Assembly (NCBI RefSeq): GCF_022201045.2
Contig: NC_068558.1
Span: 11,437,501 to 11,501,500, forward strand
Source of the DNA: Citrus sinensis
Lineage: Eukaryota; Streptophyta; Magnoliopsida; Sapindales; Rutaceae
Direction: 5' to 3'
DNA: 64,000 nucleotides
Shown: piece by piece, positions 21,147 to 32,199 of the stretch
Position numbering within the stretch: the stretch's first letter is position 1
Layout of the letters: each line of letters opens with the position of its first letter
Notes under the pieces: generated by a model
Databases searched by the model: none
Told to the model about the DNA's origin: nothing
Seen by the model: the letters and a program-made list of their open reading frames with translations, nothing else
Made by a program: the position numbers and the translations under genes

Positions 21147-24100
21147 ATGGCGACCTCTTTGTGTTATGCAAAACCCCTTCAACTATTCTCTCTTCAATTC
21201 CCCACAAACCCAAAAGCCCCAAATCCGAACCCAAACAACCCAGATCCGGGAAGCAGAAACTCTTACCATCACCGGACCCACACAACTTTCGGGCCATGTT
21301 CCCATTTCCGGGTCCAAGAACTCTTCTCTCTGTCTCCTCGCCGCTACTCTTTTATGTTCAAACTCTTGTCTACTCCACAATGTGCCCACAGGCCTGTCTG
21401 ACACCAAAACAATGCTTTCAATTTTACGCTTGTTAGGCGCCAAGATTGAGTTTAACGAGAGGAATAAGGAAATTTTGGTTAACACTGATGGTGTTGGGCG
21501 TGCTGAGCCATGTTTGGGGGAAATGAGGAAAATTCGAGGTGGGTTCTTTGTTATCGGGCCGCTGCTGGCCCGGTTCGGTGAAGCTGTTGTGGGTTTACCT
21601 GGTGGGTGTGATATTGGGGAGAGACCTGTAGATTTGTACGTTCGTGGGCTGAGAGCTCTTGGGGCTGCTGTTGAGATAAGTTATGCTTTTTTTTTTTTTA
21701 ATTTTAATTGCGTTATGTTTTCATTGAAAATTGTCTTGATTGTTTTTATTGATTTTTCTTGGAATATAATTGGTCATCACATGTTTAGGTAAAGAAGCTA
21801 GTTTAAAGATATATTGTGTATTCAATAAGATTGATTCTATTTCGTTATTTTAAGCCGGTACCTTATTATTTTGAGGATCGGATTTTTTTCGTAATACTAT
21901 TATGCAGAGAGCTGGTCAGTTTGAAGAAAGATGTCAGTATGATATCTAATACTTGTGAATATAGGAACTATTAGGTAATAGGATTCAAATGGGAAATGTA
22001 AGAAACTGTCTGGGGGTAATAAAAGTGAAAAATTTGAGATTGAAGAGCAATACTTGGTAGATAAATAAGAAAATGGTCTGTGTCATGAGGTTGATGATTA
22101 TGTGAACTTTTCAACCTATTGAAGGATTCTAGCTTGACCTTAAGAGCTCTAGCATCACTGTCGTTACATTTTTTTTTTTTCCCCCTTGAATGGCTAGAAC
22201 AGAACTGGGTTTTCTGGTGTGGCTGGGTAGCTTTTAAGATATTTCCTTGGCAGTTTCTGATTTGTGGGAACAGATTATGTAAGCCTACTTTATCTCACTC
22301 GAACACAGAAAATATGGCAGGGATTGCAAACTTTTGCATAATCACTAGTGATGACACCGGGCTTCAGAGGTTTTTTTAGGGATCATCCTCTTTCGTTGGT
22401 TACAAAAAACATAGATATTGTTATAGTTAATGAGCTGGGCAACTTATTGACATAATTCTACTTTGTGAAGATCGGTCACCAATTAGATCACAGCTCAAGT
22501 TGACTAGATCTTTGGCAAAGCATTTAAGGTGTTCTTTTCTGCTTTTCTGCCAATTCTAAGTCGAGACTCTGCAATCAGGCAAGAAAAAGTAGGGTATGGC
22601 AAGAACTTTAACTGTTGATGTGCGTGTGTGTGTGACTGTCTGGAGTTACCACCAGACTGAATATGTAAAGAATTGGCTGAAATTAGTAAATTCTTCAAAA
22701 TTACAGAGATGGAAGAGTGCTGGCACATTCTGCAAATGGCAAGGGATTGGTTGGGGGCAGTTTCCACCTTGATTTCCCAGTGTTGGGGCAACTGAAACTC
22801 TTATGATGGCAGCTTCTATGGCCGACGGAGTAACTGTGCTTTCAAATGCTGCCAAAGTATGATGTGATACATCTCACTGTGCCTTTTTTGTTTTTGAGAG
22901 AATTGGGGCAATTTAGTTTTCTCTTATGACAGAACCAATTGAATTATTTAAGTGGATTCTTCTCCCAAATTTCACCACAGGAACCAGAGGTGACTGATCT
23001 TGCTCGTTTTCTGAATGACAGTGGGGCATGTGTGTATGGAGCTGGGAGTGACAAGCTTTTGATTAAGGGAAAATGCCAATTGCGCGGCTGTGAATGTAAT
23101 ATGCCACCAGATCGAATTGAAGCAGGCACCTTTTTGCTTGCTGCTGCAATTACTCGCTCACTCATCTCGATATCACCTGTCACTCCTTCTCACTTATCAT
23201 GTCTGATAGACAAACTAAAAATTGCTGGTTGTAAAATTACAAGGGGTAACAATGACACGTTGGAGGTAAGGGTAATTCCTCATTATTCTGTTCTTCACTT
23301 TTTGCCAACTTCCAGCTGCTTGAGGCATTATAAATGATTGGCATTCCAGGTTTCAGCAATTCCTGAGAATGTTTGTGAAAATTTGCGAGGTTTCAATGTC
23401 AGAACAAGTCCATTTCCTGGTTTTCCTACAGATCTCCAACCTCCAACAATGGCACTACTCACCACATGTAGTGGTTCAAGTATAGTGGAGGAATCTGTGT
23501 TTGACAGACGCTTGGGCCATGGTATTGCTATTGACCAATAATTATTTCCATCTCAACATTTTCTGTATTTATATTTCATCTTTATTACCGGAACGATTTC
23601 CCCAACAGAGTACATTCTGTTCAGAGTGTATTTTTTTGAGAATGTTCTTCATTTTGCTCGGAGGCTTTGAAAATAAGCTCATTGGTTTATTTCAAAAGCA
23701 GATTTCTTTCAAGCAGCATGATCCGTTAAAATATCTCTTATTGGTTTTGTGTATATGTGTTTCTGTCTTCATGCTTTGATGATAAATTGTGGAATCACAC
23801 TGCGATTACACTGTTTGGTGGTGATCTTAAATTCTTCCAAAAGCTGGCACCTAATGTTCGGCAAAAGCTGAAACTGGAAAACAACGTTTTTATTTTCAAA
23901 GTACCCTCCACGTCTGCTTCCTTTTTGCTTGGCCACAAGCAGATTGTGGTGTTTTTGTTTCATTACCTGTACTAACTGTATATATGTCTAATTTTTATCC
24001 TCATATTTGAACAGTCAGAGAATTGCAAAAGCTTGGAGCAAAAATTCAGGTCTGTGGGAGCACTGCACTAGTTTTTGGGAGAGAGACACGAAGGAACACT

Positions 24101-24382
24101 GCTTTCCATAGTGTGATTTTAGATTTTATGATTTTCATAAAATCAAATTTGATTTTGCTAATTCCTTTAAATTCTATCATCAGTGCCCTGCACGGTTCTC
24201 GGCTTCGTGCAGCTGACCTGGGAGGTGGGGTTTCGCTGGTATTAGCTGGATTGGTAGCAGAAGGAACTACTGAGATCAGTGACATTGGTCATATTGGCCG
24301 TGGTTATGAGAATTTAGACACCAAGCTTCAGTTTCTAGGAGCTGATATCAAAAGATCGATACCCATGGCCTCTCAGCTATGA
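21147..24382 (+). pseudogene. MurA-like pseudogene, copy 2
   Basis: Exon equivalents: 21147-21679, 22709-22856, 22981-23265, 23350-23521, 24015-24093, 24184-24382. The sequence follows copy 1 closely, but four lesions are visible. (1) In exon 1 an A is missing just before the ATG and one C is gained near 21195, so the conserved ATG at 21147 is out of frame with the core; an in-frame ATG at 21166 would give a different, shorter leader. (2) In exon 2 one base is missing near 22779 (copy 1 TTCCCTAGTG, here TTCCCAGTG), leading to TGA at 22804-22806. (3) The intron-5 donor GT is now GA at 24094-24095. (4) The Arg matching copy-1 R419 (E. coli R397) is Gly (AGA to GGA). The rest of the frames stay open and the Cys region is unchanged, so decay is recent. 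Sequencing error could explain one lesion, hardly all. Confidence 0.88.
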
Positions 24383-24540
24383 CAATTATGATATCTTCTT
24401 AAACGAGGAATAGGTTCCCATAACATGGCATTGTCAATTGGGGGAGTTCATTTATTTGCATTACCCACTAATGCATTATAGCTTTTATTCATTTAGTCAT
24501 TCTCTCACCCTCTCTTCTTTACTGTTTTTGTCACATTTTC

Positions 24541-24807
24541 TGTGACTTCTAATTACGGATTAGAAAGAACAGAGTATGAACAGAGTATAAACGTCATACG
24601 CAAGAAAAATTGGTAAAATGATAACTAATTGAACAAAATTGGCAAAACTTCTCATTAAAATTAATGATGGTTAATTAATTAAAGTTATCGATTGGGCCCT
24701 AAACCCACGAATGATTACAATCAATTAGAAAATTTGTCACAAAAAAAATATATTCATTTTGGAAGCCCTAAAAATTGATTGGTTTTCTCCAATATTTCTT
24801 AAGTAAA
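24541..24807. other. Copy-2-only segment downstream of MurA pseudogene
   Basis: Copy 1 reads 'cattttctgt|aaaagaaat' at 12646-12652. Copy 2 has about 267 bases between the same flanks, starting 'gacttctaattacgg'. No clear inverted termini or target duplication is seen, so it may be an insertion in copy 2 or a deletion in copy 1. Confidence 0.6.
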
Positions 24808-25662
24808 AGAAATCATTTTAAGAACTATTTATTTATTTTTCATTCATTTTTATGGATATTGGTAAGTGAAATTTACATGAGTGATAAAATCTTACAAATT
24901 TAATTATCATACTAAAATTTTTAATTATGTAGTAAAAATATTTTAATTTACTAATGATAATAAAGTGTTAGTTTATGAATTTGTAAAATTATTTTTGTTT
25001 GTTTGAGCAATAAATTTTATATTTTTGGTTGAGTTTTTATCCTAAAATAAAAGTGGTAAATTTAATTACACACTTAAATAAATTTAATTGAGTTTTTGAC
25101 CTGAAAATCGTGATTTCCATAAGCATTAATGCAACTGAAAATTTGTAAGTGTGGGACTAATTTGTGAAAATTTAAAAATTTTTAACTTTTTTATTTTTAT
25201 AACAAATTACAAGACTCTAAAAGACAAAAAAGGGGCACCAAACCCCTGTTGCAAAATAATTTTGCCCATATATAAAACTAATAAATTAAAATAATATGTT
25301 TGTACTTTAAGTTCGAAACTTAAATTTCTTTTACCTCAAAAATAATTCTAATAATAAATAGCTTGTTATTTGTTTCTTTCGCTTGCGAGTTTTGGCCACG
25401 GAGATGCCCAAGGCCGATAATAAGCAAAAGACACTACTGCTGCCAGATTGTGAGCCAGTGCTTGTGAAAGGGTTTGGTACTTTTGCAATTTGTAAGCAAA
25501 ATAAAAAAAATAAAAAAAAAATATTTTGTAAACCCTAAAAATCTCCTAATGTAAACTATATATACCCAACGGAAGAAAAAATAAAAAAAATCGAATCTTG
25601 ATCAACCATCAGTTGATCGAAGCAAAACCCTAATTTAATTATTGTCCAGCATCAAAATTGAA

Positions 25663-26181
25663 TCAACAATTGAGCAAAGAAGTGACGAATTCGTCCTCTT
25701 CAATATGCTTAAGTCTCTGCAAAACCTTCACTCTCACTTCCTCCAACTCCGCCTTCACCGCCGACAAATCCTCCGCACTCCGGCACCGTTTGATCTTGTC
25801 TTCCAGAGCCATCAAGAATCCGCGGCACACATCGGCTTCATTGTGATGGTTCTGGAGGACAAGATGAAACGGTGTCGGAGTGCGGCACACATCGGCTTCA
25901 TTGTGATGGGCACCCACTTGGCTACTGCTGCTTGCGCCGCCGTTAACGCTCAAGAATTTGTCAATAACGGCGTCAAATGAAGGTGACCCATGAACGTACG
26001 GGTTGCCGGCCGGTGAGAAAACAAGAACGGCGATCTGAGAGCCGGTGATGTTAGCGTATTCTTGGGCTTTTTTGAAAAGGCCTTGTCGTCGTTTTGAAAA
26101 AGTAACCATTCTCGCTTTTTGCTTCTCTATTTTCTTGATTTCGATTTTCAATTTTCCCTTTCCTGTCGGCGCCATTTTCAT
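25663..26181 (-). CDS. Type I (M-alpha) MADS-box protein, AGL62-like, copy 2
   Basis: Intronless, 172 aa, full-length duplicate of the gene at 14144-14662. The proteins differ at only three positions: G/S in the serine run after GGASSS, N/D in the second HHNEA[N/D]VCR, and E/Q in KVL[E/Q]RLKH. The MADS domain is identical and there is no frameshift or stop, in contrast to the neighbouring MurA copy, so this gene may still be under selection or simply escaped damage. In copy 2 the two HHNEADVCR motifs are identical at protein level. A TATA box (26280-26289, minus strand CTATATATAT) and a shorter GA/CT leader are kept. The assignment to the AGL62 group rests on the MADS domain; target genes and expression are unknown. 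Confidence 0.9.
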   Translation of the reverse strand: MKMAPTGKGKLKIEIKKIEKQKARMVTFSKRRQGLFKKAQEYANITGSQIAVLVFSPAGNPYVHGSPSFDAVIDKFLSVNGGASSSSQVGAHHNEADVCRTPTPFHLVLQNHHNEADVCRGFLMALEDKIKRCRSAEDLSAVKAELEEVRVKVLQRLKHIEEDEFVTSLLNC

Positions 26182-26210
26182 CGAAATTCAAAAGAGAGTT
26201 GCGTGCGTAA

Positions 26211-26212
26211 AC

Positions 26213-26245
<33 letters not shown>

Positions 26246-26289
26246 CTGAGAGTCGGTGATCATTTTAGCGCGTCCCCGTTATATATATA
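26211..26289 (-). promoter_or_regulatory. MADS copy 2 promoter: TATA box and (CT)n leader
   Basis: The minus strand carries CTATATATAT at 26280-26289 and a (CT)n tract at 26211-26245, about 12 bp shorter than in copy 1. The arrangement matches copy 1, so the core promoter was duplicated with the gene. Confidence 0.5.
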
Positions 26290-27314
26290 GGGAGAGAGAG
26301 AGTGAGAGAGTTGAACGTTAGGATGTATAGGTTGGTAATTACCCTAAACTCCCTGTTGTATACTGAAATTCTAAAATATTAAATGTTTTAAAATTTTAAC
26401 AACAAATTCGGATTGTTTCAAATTTATAAATAATTAATAAATAGGTAGACTATCTCATGTTAAAAAATTTGACATAAAACTAATTACTAATATCTAACTC
26501 TTTATTTTTTTAATTTAAGAAGTGAGATAATTAATGACTTCACATTAATATTCAATTAATAAATTAGCTTCAAATAAAACTAGCATGATATTACTAAAAT
26601 AAAATATTAAATAAACAATTATAAAAACCGTGTATTTCATTTTTTTTCCTTACATTTTGGTCGCTATTTTAAAATATATGCAAACTGGACTTTAAATAAA
26701 AAAGTAAGTGCAATGTAATTGAATTTCAAAGTTATTAGTTATTCAAAAATATTTAAATTTAAGGGTGTGTTTGGTATCACTTTTAGTTTGGTAATTGGTA
26801 GTGCGTTTTTGAACTATGAACATAAAATGCAAAAATTAAAAAGTTTTTGTTTTTCACTTTTTCTTCATAAAGATGGAGAACGGCAAATTATTTTGTTTTC
26901 TGCCATTATGGGTCCCACACCCATAATGTAATAATTACAACTAAAATTTGGTAGGTCTCATGTCTTTATTAGATTAATAATTTATTATAATATAATAAAT
27001 CTGTAGTAAAAAAATGCTACGTATGCATTTAAAAGTTATTTATTAGACACTATTTCATATGTATAACTATATTATTATTAAAAAATAAATTTTACTTAAT
27101 TAATATAAATAAATATACAATCAATAAATAAAGTTTTAAAATTATCATAAATCATTAACTATAAATTTAATTTCTTTAAAAAATTAGGAAATTTACAAAA
27201 TAAATAGAAGGTATTTTTCTTAAAATTTGACTAAATTTTAATTTTAAAAACGTATTAAAATTAGGTACATATATTATTTAAAAACAAACTGAACCGAACC
27301 AAATGCTCACTCAT

Positions 27315-27545
27315 ACATGTCTAGAAATAATCTCCCAGCCCACATTTTATCCCAAAGAAGTATCAATACATCCTAAAAGAAATTTGTGTAATAATAGACT
27401 TCCTTCTAGATTTAGAAATAAACACAAAACGCATATTTCATGTGTTGTGTGATCATAGACCTCATTCTATGTCTAGAAATAATTGCACAACAAACATTTT
27501 GAAATTTCACCTGAAATGCAACATTTATTTTTTGATTGGTGAGAT
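27315..27545. repeat. Third copy of the duplication's left arm (diverged)
   Basis: Matches 8845-9050 (copy 1) and 20085-20290 (copy 2) in the same orientation. Shared runs include 'tgtctagaaataatct', 'agcccacattttatcc' and 'cctaaaagaaatttgtg'. It lies about 40 bp beyond the right edge of copy 2. Either it is what remains of a third tandem unit, or the arm is itself a dispersed repeat. Confidence 0.65.
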
Positions 27546-27569
27546 AATATACTTAATAGTTAATACTTT

Positions 27570-28237
27570 TTTAGTCTCTATATTTTAATTTCAAAGCTCA
27601 TTTAGTTTCTATATTTTAAAAATACCTAAAGAACCCTACTCTTAAGTATATTATGTTCCTGCACTTAATTGTTCTTTCCTTTTATAATAGTACTCTTGCT
27701 GCAATATTTTGGGATATTAATGAAAAAAATGTTAATTGATCAAATAAAGTAAATTTTATATTATTTTAAATTTTAATAGCCTTAAAAATAAAATAAAAAT
27801 TAATGTAAATTTTATGTTATTATTTATGTAAATTTTATGTTATTATTTTACTTTTATGATTAATTTGGTAAATTAAAATTTTATATACAATTATATGTAA
27901 GATTCTTGCAAGGATATTGACATTACTTTAAGCTAGCTTATATTAATTTATTTATAAATAATTATTAGTAAGATTATTGCAAAGGTAAAAAAATATATTA
28001 GTTCTTCTATATTGATATTCATTGGTTAATTTACTAATAAATAATTATGAGTTAATTTACTAACTACATTTTTTACAGATAAATTAATTAATGTCCATAA
28101 TATTGTTATGGGATATTATTGTAAAAGTAAAGAAAGAGTAAGCACAACAATGTAACATATTTAATAATAGGGTTATATTGAGATAGTTTTTAAAGCATAG
28201 GAATTAAACAAATAATTAACTCAACATACATGAACTA
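27570..28237. mobile_element. MITE with long inverted termini
   Basis: The left end 'tttagtctctatattttaa' and following bases to about 27640 are the imperfect inverse of 28165-28237 ('ctttaaaa' and 'atgaactaaa' blocks). The same terminal sequence bounds the 61440-63225 element. No coding capacity. Confidence 0.55.
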
Positions 28238-28289
28238 AAAAAGCATTTTCACCCCCACAAACTCAAAACCCACAAATCTCAACTAGGGT

Positions 28290-30451
28290 TGGTAATTTAA
28301 GGGTTTGCCCATGTTATTGTCATTAGGTTGAGGTCCTCTAAAAGCCCATCCAAGTTTGGACGGGCCAAATTTGGGTTGGGCGTGAGCAAGTCTGGCCGAG
28401 CTTGGGCTTCCATGAATTTTTAAATTAATTTTTTAATAAAACTAAAAGAACTTAAATTGGAGATGATTATCCAATATATATTAAACTAATGGTCCAATAG
28501 ACAAAAATATTAGCAATACAACATAATAAATCATAAATACTAATATTAAAAACAAACTAGTCCAATATTTACAACCACCATTTGTTTTTTCCTTTTTTGC
28601 CACTCCGTGTTTTTCTTGAACATTTTCTATCTCCGCGATCGAATTCAGAGGTAAATTAGAAGATTCAGAAGCATTTTCCATTATCATCATATACAAATTT
28701 AAAATTCACATCATAAGACAAGTTAACAATTTAGTAATAATAAGTTAACAGTAAATTGAGAAGTATACAAAAAAAAAATGGAAATCAATAGCAATCTACA
28801 AATTCTGGATATTTAATATTTGCACAACAACAATTACACAACTAATCCCACTGTATGAAGATATGTAAAAACTTCTATGTACATTACCACATTCAAATTG
28901 ATGAATTAAAAACAGAAGCTGAAAAAATGGGACGCATCATAATAGACAATAAAAAAAAAAAGAAATACCATCACAAGTCTGCAACTAAGAGGAGATCTCA
29001 AGCTGATTAAGCTATATCACACAAGCTATTATGAAGAAAACATTTTAAAGTGCTAAAAAACTAATTTAAAACATTTTAAAACCTTAGTTGATGTGTCCCA
29101 TTTTAAAACTTCTATCTAAAACCAATAATATGTATGTATGTATGTATGTATGTATGATTAAGACATTTTGATGTAGGACGTTATTTTAAGATTTTAGAAT
29201 TTTTGTTATTTTAGGATTTTGTACTTTAATTAAAGTCAATTATGGTATGTCTCTTAATCTTTTATTTCTATTACAATTGTGATTTAGTTTTCATTTTTAA
29301 GTTAACTTAGGGAAGTAGGTTTTCTCTATTATAAATAAAGAGGTCTTGTTATTATTTTCATAACTTCAATTTCAATTATTCAATAAAACCCTTTTATAAT
29401 TCCCATTGGGATTATCCATAAAAAACTCTCTTGTAGAATCATTTGGATTAGAGCATCTGTAACATCTCACATCACTAGTGATAGAGTTTCTGAACTAATT
29501 TATAAGTATTGGGCTCTTTTAACTAAGTAGACGTGTTTCGGGTTGCGAAACCCAATAACAAAACCGCGATGGGCTGGGTGCCTAGAGTAGATAATATCTA
29601 CTTGGTTGTTGGGCCTGACCTATTACAACGTCAGCTAATCCTGCCTAATAGGTTATTAAAAAATTCCGATTGAGTCGTTTGCCTTAAAACGAGATCTAAT
29701 CATATTTCAATTAGAGTGTAAGCTAATCAATTTGGCTTAGTCCAATACTAGAACGATGTCTAGTGTTATCTATCCTATCAATTTTGCTTTCGCTATGCTC
29801 GCTCCATTACATTCTCATTTTAATAAAGTAAGATGCTATTAACAAATAAAAGAACACATATTTCAATGCACTAAGAGACAAAAAATATAGTTTCTAATAT
29901 ATTGAAATATGTATTTAATATATTTTAATTGCATCTTCACTTTAATATAATGATGATGTTTTTATAAGACAAGAACTATATAATTAAGGATCCCTGACCA
30001 TATTAAAATTAAAAATCTATTAAAAAATAAAAAGTAATAAATTTTAATGTATTACATGATAAAATATATTGTATCAGCACCTATATTTTTTTATCAATTA
30101 ACTCAATGGTCAGGAATGGTTGATTGAAAAATGATATATATCTTATTCCATATTTGTTGTAATGGCCCTTATTCCATACACGAAGTCACGAATGATGATG
30201 TGAATAATCTATTCTCGTATTATTTGATTCAAGTGGCCATGTGGGCCAAAAGCTCACCAAACCAAGCCAGTGATTTCTAGCGTTACAACAACGCCATCTC
30301 GTTACCTCATTTGCAAACAATTATTGAAAGTAAATCCTTTGCATGATGAATCTCTCCCATTGTCAACTCGTAAAGAATTAGCAACTTGCTTGTTTGTAAT
30401 ATAATAAATCTAAATAGCATAATGGCCTTTTCATAAATCTTTTAATACATA
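28290..30451. other. Gene-poor AT-rich intergenic DNA
   Basis: No gene is supported. 28290-28420 is GC-richer and repeat-like ('gggttggtaatttaaggg', 'tgggccaaatttgggttggg'). A 71-codon minus frame (28481-28696) encodes a possible membrane segment (LFLILVFMIYYVVLLIFL) but has no family, so it is not called. 29129-29156 is a (TATG)n microsatellite. 29165-29470 looks LTR-like, with TATAAATAAAGAGG then AATAAAACCC, but no partner LTR was found. Confidence 0.45.
29129..29156. repeat. (TATG)n microsatellite
   Basis: Seven tandem copies of TATG, uninterrupted. Confidence 0.9.
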
Positions 30452-30659
30452 AATGAGTGATGATACAATTATAAATTTTTGTACAAATTTATTTTGTACA
30501 AATTAATATGACATTAATTCATTAGTTGAATGAAAATATAAAATAATAAAAATAAATCATGTGAGACAACATATATTTAATTGAACTAATGAATTAATGA
30601 CACATCAGTTTGTACAAAATAAATTTATATAAGAGTTTATGGCTATATCATTACTCATT
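30452..30659. mobile_element. Palindromic MITE, about 208 bp
   Basis: Left AATGAGTGATGATAC and right 'gctatatcattactcatt' are inverse. The arms continue as TTTGTACAAATTTATTTTGTAC against 'gtttgtacaaaataaattta' and as TTAATTCATTAGTT against 'aactaatgaattaa'. Nearly the whole element folds on itself. No coding sequence. Confidence 0.8.
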
Positions 30660-32199
30660 GCAATTATATGAAATTGGTGTGAGTGAATGAGTCTTTAAAA
30701 CTAAATATAGAAATAAATGAATATATTTTATGAAGGTAAATGTTCTTTTATTCCCTACAAATATGCATATCTAAAAGTTGATAATAGTAGTATGATCTTT
30801 AAAGTTAATAATTTGAAACAAAAGAGAGCAGAGATGAAAAATTATCAAACAATTACTAAGTAAAATCATCTTAATTTTCAAAATACTTTATAACTATAGG
30901 TTAAAAGCCATGATTGTCGAACATACTCCTAAATAAAGCCAAAACGGAAAATCTTGTTCACAGTAACTTATTGTTAAAAAAGAGCAAAAAAAAGGGGGTA
31001 AAGGTAGAAAGATACTTTGGTTCCATATAGAGTTGGTTTTTAACTTCTTGGTTCATGGTATATATATATATAGTTTTTATGTACTTTATATTGGTGGTAA
31101 AATTTGAACCAACTAATGAAAGGGTGACACATATATAATAAATTATTTTAGTTAAAAAAATCCGCAACAAGTTTAAAAAAAATGGATACAAAACTTGAGA
31201 GCAATAAGATTAAAAAAAAAAATGAGGTGAAATGGTGTGAGCCATTCTAATATCCGAAAAAAAAATCAAAGGATGTCTCCTCCTTGTTGCATAAGTATTG
31301 TCATATGTCAAATAGGGACTATCGTAATATTGATAAGACTTGCACAAATATTTGCAATGTCAAAGTGGGAAGATCTCCCCATTGGGTCAACTCTCAGCTT
31401 GAAAAACCTCACAAATAACCATTCCAAAGGATTATACGGGGAAACCACCCGCCAAGAAGTTCATATACCATATGCACTTATAAGATAGCCTAAAAGGATA
31501 ATCAAATGATTTAAATAGAATCTCCAATTGAGAAAATGAAATGTGTCAAACCCAACTCAGAAAAACCCAAGATATTTGAATTTCATCCTAATATTAATAA
31601 AAAGCTCCCAGTCGAGGAGAATAACATCCAACCATGCCTTGCCACATTTCCTAGAGGACTAAAGACTGATTAGGGGCACTTTATTGTATAGGGCTAAGTC
31701 CATCTCATGACAACTCACAAGGAGGTCTCCCTTCACTTTTTCAACTTTTGTTTATGCATATTTTTTGGGGTTTTCATTGAAGCTCAATCTTCTTTCCACT
31801 ATTTACTGGCTCGACTACCGGAATGTTGTTGTTGATGATGTCTCTAATGGCTACCCTTCTTTTTATAGGGGCTCTAGATAGTCTTTCTTCCTAAGTTCTT
31901 CCTGAAAAAATCAGAGGAATCATTTGCAATGACAATTTTGGAAGATAATGGTGGAGATCTAGGAGGGACACAAATGTAAAATCAACTTCCCAAAAAAGAC
32001 TAGTATTGTTTTCGCATAAATAAATAATTAAAATTAAAATTAAGTTAAAAAAAAAACAAAAAAACAACTTTGATCCATCATTTCACTTAAACTTGTTCTT
32101 GTATTCTATTTGCTATTCTGTTAGACTTAGAAAACCCTATCAGCGTTCTTTCTCTGCAACAACAAGAAGGTTAAAAAACAAAAAAAATCGATCTTGGAA
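30660..32199. other. Intergenic DNA upstream of UBC13
   Basis: No gene is recognised. The open frame 31237-31488 has low-complexity, non-family-like content. 31500-31980 is somewhat less AT-rich and may be an old repeat. The promoter and 5' UTR of the UBC13 gene must lie at the right end (about 32050-32199); no convincing TATA box is seen. Confidence 0.4.

Larger units (their letters stand above)
19545..27275. repeat. Segmental tandem duplication, copy 2
   Basis: Direct duplicate of 8271-16236, holding the MurA pseudogene and an intact MADS gene. Differences from copy 1: a 690-bp MITE (20298-20987) upstream of MurA, about 267 extra bases at 24541-24807, loss of about 640 bp corresponding to copy-1 12755-13385, and absence of the copy-1 MITE at 15341-15785. 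Confidence 0.92.

Noticed and set aside
28481..28696. 71-codon minus frame with a possible membrane segment
   Set aside because: No family, no supporting context, AT-rich DNA; not enough to call a gene.
29165..29470. Solo LTR
   Set aside because: TATA-like and AATAAA-like signals are in suitable order, but no TG..CA ends with a target duplication or partner LTR could be established.
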